From Chlamydiota bacterium (GTDB lineage: Bacteria > Chlamydiota > Chlamydiia > Chlamydiales > JAJFMK01), in assembly GCA_021772215.1 (NCBI GenBank), contig JAJFMK010000062.1, positions 1 through 5,242 on the forward strand: a stretch of DNA of 5,242 nt, written 5' to 3'. Both the position numbers and the translations under genes were made by a program. Under the pieces are notes generated by a model. It was not told the origin of the DNA. It did no database searches and saw only the letters and a program-made list of their open reading frames with translations. Within the stretch, counting starts at the first letter, position 1. Each line of letters begins with the position of its first letter. Positions 1 through 5,242 of this stretch are shown piece after piece.

Positions 1-1
1 C

Positions 2-1009
2 GGCGAATACGATTGCCTGGTTCCGGGCTCCGGCGGCAAGGACAGCTTCTACGCCGCCCATGTCCTGAAATATGAGTACGGCATGCACCCGCTGACGGTG
101 ACCTGGGCGCCTCACGTTTATACGTCCTGGGGGTGGGATAATTTCCAGCGCTGGATTCATGCGGGTTTCGACAACCAGTTGTTTACACCGAACGGCCGTG
201 TTCACCGGCTGTTGACTCGCCTGGCCATGGATAAACTGCTGCATCCGTTCCAGGCTTTCATTCTGGGCCAGAAGAATCTCGCCCCGAAGATGTCGATTCT
301 GCATAAGCTGCCGTTGGTTTTTTACGGTGAAAACGAGGCCGAATACGGCAACCCGCGCTCTGAGACGAATTCCGCCGTTCGCGATTCTTCGATTTTCTCG
401 GCCGCCGACACAACCGGAATCAGCCTGGGCGGCGTCACTACCGAGGAACTGATCGCGGACTTCGGCCTGACGAAAAACGATCTCGACGCCTACCTGCCGG
501 CCGACTCCGGTAAGCTGGCGGCCGCCGGCACCGAAATCCACTACCTCGGATATTACCTGAAGTGGCATCCACAAAGCTGCTACTACTATTCTCAGAAGCA
601 TGGCGGATTTCAGCCGTCACCGGAACGCACCCCAGGCACTTATAGCAAATACAACAGTATCGACGACCGCATCGACGATTTCCACTATTACACCACCTAC
701 ATCAAATTCGGCATCGGCCGCGCCACTTACGACGCGGCCCAGGAAATTCGCTCCGATGACATCACCCGCGACGAAGGCGTCGCCCTGATCAGGCGTTACG
801 ACGGCGAATTTCCGGAGCGCTTCTTCACCGATATTCTCGATTATCTGAGCATCGGCGAGGGGGAGTTTCCGGTCGCCTCGAAGATGTTCGAGCAACCGGT
901 CATGGACCGTGAATATTTCGAGCGGCTGATCGATCAATACCGTTCGCCGCATCTATGGAAATACGAAAACGGCGACTGGTCGCTTCGCCGTACAATACAG
1001 GAGCGTTAA
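2..1009 (+). CDS. N-acetyl sugar amidotransferase, PP-loop ATPase (WbpG/PseA/WbuX family), 5' partial
   Basis: This enzyme probably converts an N-acetyl group on a nucleotide sugar or nonulosonic acid into an acetamidino group in the cytoplasm, using ATP and ammonia from a HisH/HisF pair. The reading frame is open from base 2; 335 residues are visible and the start lies outside the window. Family members run to roughly 370-400 residues, so about 40-65 are missing, including the usual N-terminal Cys-rich segment. The ATP-pyrophosphatase PP-loop GSGGKDS is at bases 26-46. Other family-like blocks are HPFQAFILGQ (visible residues 81-90), FYGENEAEYGNP (107-118), GTYSKYNSIDD (212-222) and the C-terminal ITREEA-like ITRDEGVALIRRYDGEFP stretch. 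The hisF/hisH-like genes two places downstream support the assignment. WbpG, PseA and WbuX cannot be told apart without knowing the sugar, so no symbol is given. Family is confident; substrate is unknown. Confidence 0.9.
   Translation, partial: GEYDCLVPGSGGKDSFYAAHVLKYEYGMHPLTVTWAPHVYTSWGWDNFQRWIHAGFDNQLFTPNGRVHRLLTRLAMDKLLHPFQAFILGQKNLAPKMSILHKLPLVFYGENEAEYGNPRSETNSAVRDSSIFSAADTTGISLGGVTTEELIADFGLTKNDLDAYLPADSGKLAAAGTEIHYLGYYLKWHPQSCYYYSQKHGGFQPSPERTPGTYSKYNSIDDRIDDFHYYTTYIKFGIGRATYDAAQEIRSDDITRDEGVALIRRYDGEFPERFFTDILDYLSIGEGEFPVASKMFEQPVMDREYFERLIDQYRSPHLWKYENGDWSLRRTIQER
999..1003 (+). promoter_or_regulatory. Ribosome binding site for the methyltransferase at 1010
   Basis: AGGAG lies 6 bases before the ATG at 1010, inside the last codons of the amidotransferase gene. 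It is the clearest Shine-Dalgarno site in the window and fixes the methyltransferase start directly behind the TAA stop at 1007-1009. Confidence 0.75.
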
Positions 1010-1744
1010 ATGAGCACCGAAGACGTTCGTCTCGCAGACGAAGCTATTTACTTGGACGAGGACCGCTACCAAAAGCCGAAAGAGGTTTTTCGTCTTCTCG
1101 GCGATATGATCGAATCCGAGGCGCGAAACGCGCCCTGCCGCGTTCTCGACATCGGCTGCGCCACCGGCGAGTTGATCTATTATCTTTCCACCAGATTTCC
1201 GACGTTCGAGTTCGTCGGCATCGATGTTGTCGAGACGCTCATTGATCGAGCGCGCCGGCAGATGCCAGAAGCGACGTTCATGGCCGGTTCAATTTTGGAT
1301 GAGACACTATTCACCGAACGGGCCTACGACATAGTTATCTGCAACGGCGTCCTCGGGATTTTTGACGATATCGATATCCCGGTTGGCAACCTTCTTTCTG
1401 GCTTGCGAGACACCGGAACGCTCTACATTTCTAATCCTTTCAACGATAATCCGATTGACGTCCGGACGCTCTATCGTCCGTCGGATGACAACGCCGGCCC
1501 GTGGCAAAGAGGCTGGAACATTCATTCGAAATCAACACTCGAGCGATTTCTCGAAGCGCACCAACACAAACTGAGCTGGAAGTGGGAACCCTTCAAAATG
1601 CCCTACGCGCTGGAGAAGAAAAAAGACCCGATGCGAGCATGGACAATTTCCACTGAAAAGGATCCGCACCAGCGAATCAATGGAGCGTGTCAGCTTTTGA
1701 AAGTCAGCACCATCCAAATCCGCTTCGACGAAATTGTCTCCTGA
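1010..1744 (+). CDS. Class I SAM-dependent methyltransferase
   Basis: This is a 244-residue Rossmann-fold methyltransferase, probably cytoplasmic, with no signal peptide or membrane segment. SAM-binding motif I is VLDIGCATGE (residues 45-54). The acidic residue at the end of strand 2 is Asp72 in FVGID, and the strand 4 region is YDIVICNGVLGIFDD (106-120). The C-terminal half carries DPMRAWTI (206-213), which I associate from memory with methyltransferases of nonulosonic-acid and amidinated-sugar clusters; this is not a searched match. The ATG follows the amidotransferase stop with no gap and has a good AGGAG site, so the two are probably co-translated. hisF follows after 6 bases. The position between amidotransferase and hisF suggests it acts on the same sugar, on a hydroxyl or on the amidino nitrogen. 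That substrate is inference; the sequence alone gives only the fold. Confidence 0.87.
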   Translation: MSTEDVRLADEAIYLDEDRYQKPKEVFRLLGDMIESEARNAPCRVLDIGCATGELIYYLSTRFPTFEFVGIDVVETLIDRARRQMPEATFMAGSILDETLFTERAYDIVICNGVLGIFDDIDIPVGNLLSGLRDTGTLYISNPFNDNPIDVRTLYRPSDDNAGPWQRGWNIHSKSTLERFLEAHQHKLSWKWEPFKMPYALEKKKDPMRAWTISTEKDPHQRINGACQLLKVSTIQIRFDEIVS

Positions 1745-1750
1745 GCGGTC

Positions 1751-2509
1751 GTGGCGAGTCTTCGGCTGATCGCACGCCTTGATGTCAAGGCACCGCACTT
1801 GATCAAAGGCGTTCATCTGGAGGGTCTCCGCAAGGTCGGCGATCCACAGCTGTTCGCCCGGCGTTACTATGAACAAGGCATTGATGAAATTATCTACATC
1901 GACGCCGTCGCCAGCCTGTATGAACGGAATACCATCGTCGATCTCGTCACCGACACTGCGGAGAACGTCTTCATACCAATTACCGCGGGCGGCGGCGTGC
2001 GTTCCATCGAAGATGCGCGGACTCTTTTGCGTGCCGGTGCCGATAAGGTCGTAATCAATACGGCCGCCATTCATTGCCCCAAACTGGTTACCGAATTGGC
2101 CAAGGAATTCGGATCACAATGTGTCGTCCTATCGGTCCAGGCGAAACGTCAAATCAATCATTGGGAAGCCTATTGCGACCAAGGGCGGGAGCATACTGGC
2201 CGTGATGCCATCGAGTGGGCGCGTCAGGGACAAGATCTAGGGGCCGGAGAAGTTCTCGTGACCTCGATTGACCGCGAAGGAACCTGCGCTGGGTTTGACA
2301 TCCCGCTCTGCCGCGCGATCACTGAAGCCGTCGATATTCCGGTTATCGTCAGCGGCGGCATGGGCCGGCCAGAAGATCTGATTGCGGTGGTTCGGAACGC
2401 CGGTGCCAGCGCGGCGGCGATGGCCCATGTGCTGCACTACGACGAGCTCGGGCTGGCCGATATTCGCGCAGCGGCATCGGCCGCCGGTTTGTCTGTACGG
2501 ACCCCGTGA
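1751..2509 (+). CDS. HisF-like imidazole glycerol phosphate synthase cyclase paralogue, ammonia channel for sugar amidation
   Basis: This 252-residue (beta/alpha)8 barrel aligns with HisF without numbering shifts over the catalytic part. Asp11 (RLDVK), Lys19, Asp51, Asn103, Asp174 and the phosphate-binding SGG (201-203) are kept. The second catalytic acid, Asp130, is Gln (codon CAG at 2138-2140, in LSVQAKR), and Asp176 is Glu. The gate residues known in Thermotoga HisF, Arg5, Glu46, Lys99 and Glu167, are all present, as is Asp98 at the HisH interface. It therefore looks able to pass ammonia but not to make imidazole glycerol phosphate. The KGVHLEGLRKVGDP stretch (19-32) resembles HisF copies in glycan clusters rather than histidine operons. 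The GTG start at 1751 is required because Asp11 follows closely; the ribosome site is weak (GAGCGG), suggesting coupling to the upstream gene. It probably pairs with the overlapping hisH-like gene and feeds the PP-loop enzyme. hisF2-type names are used for such copies. Confidence 0.92.
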   Translation: MASLRLIARLDVKAPHLIKGVHLEGLRKVGDPQLFARRYYEQGIDEIIYIDAVASLYERNTIVDLVTDTAENVFIPITAGGGVRSIEDARTLLRAGADKVVINTAAIHCPKLVTELAKEFGSQCVVLSVQAKRQINHWEAYCDQGREHTGRDAIEWARQGQDLGAGEVLVTSIDREGTCAGFDIPLCRAITEAVDIPVIVSGGMGRPEDLIAVVRNAGASAAAMAHVLHYDELGLADIRAAASAAGLSVRTP

Positions 2510-3153
2510 GCGTGAGCGCCGGCGTCACCGTTGTCGATTACGGCAGCGGAAATTTACTCAGCGTATCGCGCGGATTAGACCATTGCGGTGGCGCGATCGA
2601 GGTTACCGATGACCCGAAGCGTGTTGCCGCGGCCGAACGCTTGGTGCTTCCTGGAGTCGGTGCCTTCGGCAAGGCCGCCGAACATCTCCGCCGTCTCGGA
2701 TTGGCCGATGCGATCATCGGGTTTTCACGGTCCGAACGACCATTCTTAGGAATCTGCGTCGGCATGCAGTTGATGCTGGATCACGGTGAGGAATTCGGCC
2801 GGCACGACGGACTCGGTCTGATCCCCGGCCGGGTGACGGCGATCCCCGCGACTACCGCGAGCGGCGCGCCGCACCCGGTGCCGCATATCGGCTGGAGTCC
2901 ACTTCAGCCGGGCCGCGCCGATTGGGCCAATACCGTGCTTCACAACACGGGAAAGGAGGACAGCCTCTACTTCGTCCATTCCTTCATGGCGGTGCCAGAC
3001 GATCCGGCGCATGTCCTCGCCACCTGCGATTACAACGGCCGCTCAATCACCGCCGCCATCACACGAGGGAACGCCATCGGTTGCCAGTTTCATCCGGAAA
3101 AAAGTGGTCCGGTCGGCCTCACCATATTGCAGCGCTTTCTGGAGCGCCAATAA
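2506..3153 (+). CDS. HisH-like glutamine amidotransferase (class I GATase) paralogue
   Basis: This 215-residue class I glutaminase hydrolyses glutamine and passes ammonia to its HisF-like partner. The catalytic triad is complete: Cys84 in GICVGMQ (82-88), with His196 and Glu198 in QFHPEKS (194-200). The oxyanion region PGVGAF (49-54) and the N-terminal DYGSGNL (11-17) are also HisH-like, and Lys199 matches the HisH lysine that contacts HisF Asp98. Length is normal for HisH. The GTG at 2506 overlaps the hisF TGA as GTGA, which points to translational coupling and matched amounts of the two subunits. A second in-frame GTG at 2512 is possible; neither has a clear Shine-Dalgarno site. No his biosynthesis genes are nearby, and the PP-loop amidotransferase upstream indicates a role in sugar amidation. 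Family assignment is firm; pathway is inferred from context. Confidence 0.92.
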   Translation: MSVSAGVTVVDYGSGNLLSVSRGLDHCGGAIEVTDDPKRVAAAERLVLPGVGAFGKAAEHLRRLGLADAIIGFSRSERPFLGICVGMQLMLDHGEEFGRHDGLGLIPGRVTAIPATTASGAPHPVPHIGWSPLQPGRADWANTVLHNTGKEDSLYFVHSFMAVPDDPAHVLATCDYNGRSITAAITRGNAIGCQFHPEKSGPVGLTILQRFLERQ

Positions 3154-3155
3154 GA

Positions 3156-5087
3156 ATGCCCAACCTTGCACAACAGACGACCAATGAGCCGCACGATATG
3201 ATTATGGAAACGCCGCGTTGCCTATCCCCCGGCGATTTGCCGTCGCATATCAAACCGCGATACCGAGCGTTCGCTCTGGTCGCCACGTCAGCGCAGGTCG
3301 ATTGCCTCGAGCCGATGGATGAGGAAATTCTGATTGTCTGCTGCAATTGGTTGATGTGGCAACAATTGAGCGCCGAAGGCCGCCACGCCGTATACTTTGA
3401 ATTGGGGACGCTCGATTGGAGCGAGCCGGATTCGCTGGATATCGACCTGTTCCACCGCGCCAATGACTGGTTGCTTGACCTGGCCGGCCGCGATCCAACG
3501 GTTTTTCACGATGTTTCCATCGGCCGGACATTCGGCGCTGAAATTTCGTTGGCTTCGGTAATCTATTATCGCATTGAGCGTTCGCTGCGTCCCCTGATTA
3601 AGCGCTTCTGTCCGAACGAAATTTTGTTTTACGACTTCAAGTACGACTTCAACATCTTCAACGCGAAAACCAGAAGATTGATCATTCGGACGCTGGCCGA
3701 GGAGTGCGGCATTCGGTTTGTGGACTGCGCCGAGAAAATGCGAAACGACCGCAACGCCGACGAAGAGGGTTATGTGCCGAAACAACACGGGCGTTTTGCA
3801 TCACTGCTACTGGCCACCTATTCGTGGGGCCTGGAATCGATAACCCGGTTGCGTTGCATATTTTCGCGGCCCGACCGGCGCGTGCTACTGTTGATCGTCT
3901 CCAATAGTGCTGCGCCTCTGGCCCGGGATTTCATCGGCGGCCGATTTACTCCGATCTTTCTCGGTCGGACTATTCCTAAGAACTTTAGTCTTCTTTGGCG
4001 CTGTCTCCGCGAAGGCGTTTTGCTCGTCCGGCCGAGATTGGTTTCGTTATCAAAGAACGACCGATTGCGGTTGCGCGAGATTACTGGATCCCTCGAGCCG
4101 ATACTGTCGGAGCCGGCGGAGGGCGTTCTCGGTTTTGTTCGGGCATTTATCCGTCATCAATTTCTTGAAACAGGGCAGTTGGAGCGGCGCGCGCAGGAGA
4201 TCATTATGGAGGCGGGTTTGCTTGACCGCTACCGACCACGGCGCCTCGTCGTCGATGGTGTTCGCAATTCGCGACATTTGATCAACACTGAACTGGCGCG
4301 CCCACGGGGCATCGCCGTCGATTATATCTGGCACAGTCCATTGACACCGCAGGCCCAGCAATTCGGTGCCATTGGCGGCGACCCTCGGCAACCAGTGTTT
4401 GTCGATCGTTGTTTGAGTTGGGGAGACGTCAACAACGCGTGGCTCGACCGCGTTGATGCAAAACAACCGCGTGAGCGGGTTGGTTGCCCGATCGCTGCCC
4501 ACTATCATCGGCATGACAAAACCGCCGCGAGCCCGTCCGCCGAGGCGAAAAGCTGCGGTGACACGAATGTGCTTTTGCTGCTCTACACCCTTCCCGTACT
4601 CGACATGAGTGGCCTCCAAAGCAACATGTACGCGACGTTTGTTAACTGCGTACGAATGCTGAAACGGCTCGGTTATATAAACATCGCCTTCAAGATGCAC
4701 CCGGCGCCAGGCCGTTGGAAAAAGCGCGATATTGAAGAGATCGCGCGTTATTTCGAAATAGAGTGTGAAATTTGGAAAAGCGAGCCCATTTCGGAATGTC
4801 TGGACTGGGCTGATATCGTTATCGGCCCCATGCAAACCGGCGCTTTCTTCGAGGCGCTGGCCGCCGGCAAGCCCTATCATGCGCTGCTGATTCCGCCCTT
4901 TAGCCACGATCCGACGTTTTATGCCGACTATCCCTATCACCAATCGATCGACGATCTCGCGAAGGCTCTTGAAACGTCGCCACCGGCGGCGGCCGCTAAA
5001 AAACTCCTCAACGGCGTCTATGGCGTCGATGAGTTCGCCTCGACGACCCGGCGTTTTTGGCAGGTTTTCGAGGATGATTTCCAGTGA
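3156..5087 (+). CDS. Large GT-B-like surface polysaccharide protein, putative glycosyltransferase
   Basis: I do not recognise a named family for this 643-residue protein. It has no signal peptide or clear membrane helix, so it is probably cytoplasmic or peripheral. Alternating Rossmann-like strands appear near 56-85 (EEILIVCCNW), 151-191 (ILFYDFKYDF then GIRFVDC) and 241-260. A C-terminal half resembles GT-B capsule and sialyl- or glycerophosphate-transferase-type enzymes: VDRCLSWGD and VGCP (416-444), a strand NVLLLLYTLP (471-480), FKMHPAP (512-518), DWADIVIGP (550-558), and a Gly/Glu-rich donor-site-like TGAFFEALAAGKP (561-573). The start is taken at ATG 3156, two bases after the hisH stop, with GGAG at 3141-3144 but 11 bases away. 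ATGs at 3198 and 3204 are alternatives, since the first 35 residues look unconserved. An in-frame ATG at 2922 would lie deep inside hisH and is rejected. It could transfer the amidinated sugar made by the upstream genes; donor and acceptor are unknown. Confidence 0.72.
   Translation: MPNLAQQTTNEPHDMIMETPRCLSPGDLPSHIKPRYRAFALVATSAQVDCLEPMDEEILIVCCNWLMWQQLSAEGRHAVYFELGTLDWSEPDSLDIDLFHRANDWLLDLAGRDPTVFHDVSIGRTFGAEISLASVIYYRIERSLRPLIKRFCPNEILFYDFKYDFNIFNAKTRRLIIRTLAEECGIRFVDCAEKMRNDRNADEEGYVPKQHGRFASLLLATYSWGLESITRLRCIFSRPDRRVLLLIVSNSAAPLARDFIGGRFTPIFLGRTIPKNFSLLWRCLREGVLLVRPRLVSLSKNDRLRLREITGSLEPILSEPAEGVLGFVRAFIRHQFLETGQLERRAQEIIMEAGLLDRYRPRRLVVDGVRNSRHLINTELARPRGIAVDYIWHSPLTPQAQQFGAIGGDPRQPVFVDRCLSWGDVNNAWLDRVDAKQPRERVGCPIAAHYHRHDKTAASPSAEAKSCGDTNVLLLLYTLPVLDMSGLQSNMYATFVNCVRMLKRLGYINIAFKMHPAPGRWKKRDIEEIARYFEIECEIWKSEPISECLDWADIVIGPMQTGAFFEALAAGKPYHALLIPPFSHDPTFYADYPYHQSIDDLAKALETSPPAAAAKKLLNGVYGVDEFASTTRRFWQVFEDDFQ
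5070..5074 (+). promoter_or_regulatory. Shine-Dalgarno-like GAGGA that supports an alternative GTG start at 5084
   Basis: GAGGA ends 9 bases before a GTG at 5084 that overlaps the TGA of the GT-B-like gene as GTGA, the same arrangement as the hisF-hisH junction. This GTG is in frame with the last gene of the window and would add 13 residues to it. The site may also be chance coding sequence. Confidence 0.3.
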
Positions 5088-5122
5088 ACGCCCCTATAAC
5101 TCTTAATTTTATACGGATCGAT
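5088..5122 (+). other. Short AT-rich gap between the GT-B-like gene and the last gene
   Basis: This is the largest gap in the window. It is AT-rich compared with the flanking genes (run TCTTAATTTTATA at 5101-5113). Read in the downstream frame, only 4 of 12 codons end in G or C and two are the rare ATA, which argues that it is not coding. A weak GGA (5115-5117) lies 5 bases before the ATG at 5123. No hairpin or clear promoter was found. Confidence 0.45.
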
Positions 5123-5242
5123 ATGGAAAAAACCTTCGTCAAAGATCATTTCGACGCGAACGCTGAAACTTGGCTGGCGGAAAACTATGACGGCGACGCC
5201 TACGTTTACTCGACGCCGCGCAACCGCATTCGGGTGGTCCTC
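5123..5242 (+). CDS. Probable SAM-dependent methyltransferase, N-terminal part only (3' partial)
   Basis: Forty codons are open to the window edge. The N-terminus contains DHFDANAETWLAENYDG followed by a helix-like STPRNRIRVVL. A Phe-Asp-x-x-Ala-x-x-Trp opening followed by a Tyr and then an Arg-rich helix is common at the start of class I methyltransferases, just before SAM motif I, which would lie beyond the edge. The motif itself is therefore not visible and the call is tentative. ATG 5123 is preferred because the stretch before it has poor coding character; GTG 5084, with a better Shine-Dalgarno and a 4-base overlap with the upstream gene, is the alternative. It is probably part of the same operon and could add a second methyl group to the glycan. 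Confidence 0.55.
   Translation, partial: MEKTFVKDHFDANAETWLAENYDGDAYVYSTPRNRIRVVL

Noticed and set aside
500..535. GC-rich inverted motifs (GCGGCCGCCGGC-like) as a structural element; a similar run occurs at 4984-4996
   Set aside because: Both lie within coding sequence and encode Ala/Gly-rich stretches in normal codon use. They do not form a terminator with a T-run and are not repeated in an ordered way.
1751..3153. Part of a histidine biosynthesis operon
   Set aside because: No hisA, hisB, hisI or other his gene is adjacent. The HisF copy has lost Asp130, and the neighbours are a sugar amidotransferase, methyltransferases and a GT-B-like protein.
2922..3155. N-terminal extension of the GT-B-like gene from an in-frame ATG at 2922
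   Set aside because: It would overlap 232 bases of hisH, including the catalytic His-Glu codons. The extension is Arg/His-rich out-of-frame sequence without fold character, and ATG 3156 follows the hisH stop naturally.
3288..3788. 166-residue open frame on the minus strand, and a 180-residue one at 1532-2074
   Set aside because: Both lie antisense to well-supported genes (the GT-B-like gene; the methyltransferase and hisF), and the second spans a gene junction. No motifs or own ribosome sites were seen.
4050..4943. 297-residue open frame on the minus strand
   Set aside because: It lies opposite the GT-B-like gene, which has coherent strand and glycine motifs across the whole stretch. The antisense translation shows no recognisable domain and is best explained as a codon-bias shadow.
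5101..5122. Internal promoter in the AT-rich gap (TTTATAC as a -10 box)
   Set aside because: No -35-like hexamer lies at suitable spacing, and AT-richness alone in a 35-base gap is weak evidence.

Overview
The window looks like the inside of a surface-carbohydrate (O-antigen, capsule or flagellin-glycan) cluster of a fairly GC-rich Gram-negative bacterium. An alphaproteobacterium is a guess from base composition, GTG start use and cluster style; nothing here fixes the taxon. All genes are on the + strand and tightly packed, with no gap over 35 bases, so this is probably the middle of one operon. No promoter, terminator, RNA gene, mobile element or CRISPR array was seen.

Layout: (1) positions 2-1009, a PP-loop N-acetyl sugar amidotransferase of the WbpG/PseA/WbuX type, missing its N-terminus at the window edge; (2) 1010-1744, a class I SAM-dependent methyltransferase starting on the base after the previous stop; (3) 1751-2509, a HisF-like ammonia-channelling subunit; (4) 2506-3153, a HisH-like glutaminase overlapping it by 4 bases; (5) 3156-5087, a large GT-B-like protein, probably a glycosyltransferase; (6) 5123-5242, the first 40 codons of what looks like a second methyltransferase, cut by the right edge.

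How they work together (inference from known families): HisH hydrolyses glutamine, HisF channels the ammonia, and the PP-loop enzyme activates an N-acetyl group on a sugar with ATP and converts it to an acetamidino group. The methyltransferase between the amidotransferase and hisF may modify the same sugar, possibly the amidino nitrogen, as in N-methylacetimidoyl legionaminic acid. The large GT-B-like protein could transfer the finished sugar or assemble the glycan. This is not a histidine operon: the HisF copy has Gln instead of the catalytic Asp at position 130 but keeps all four gate residues of the ammonia channel, and no other his gene is present.
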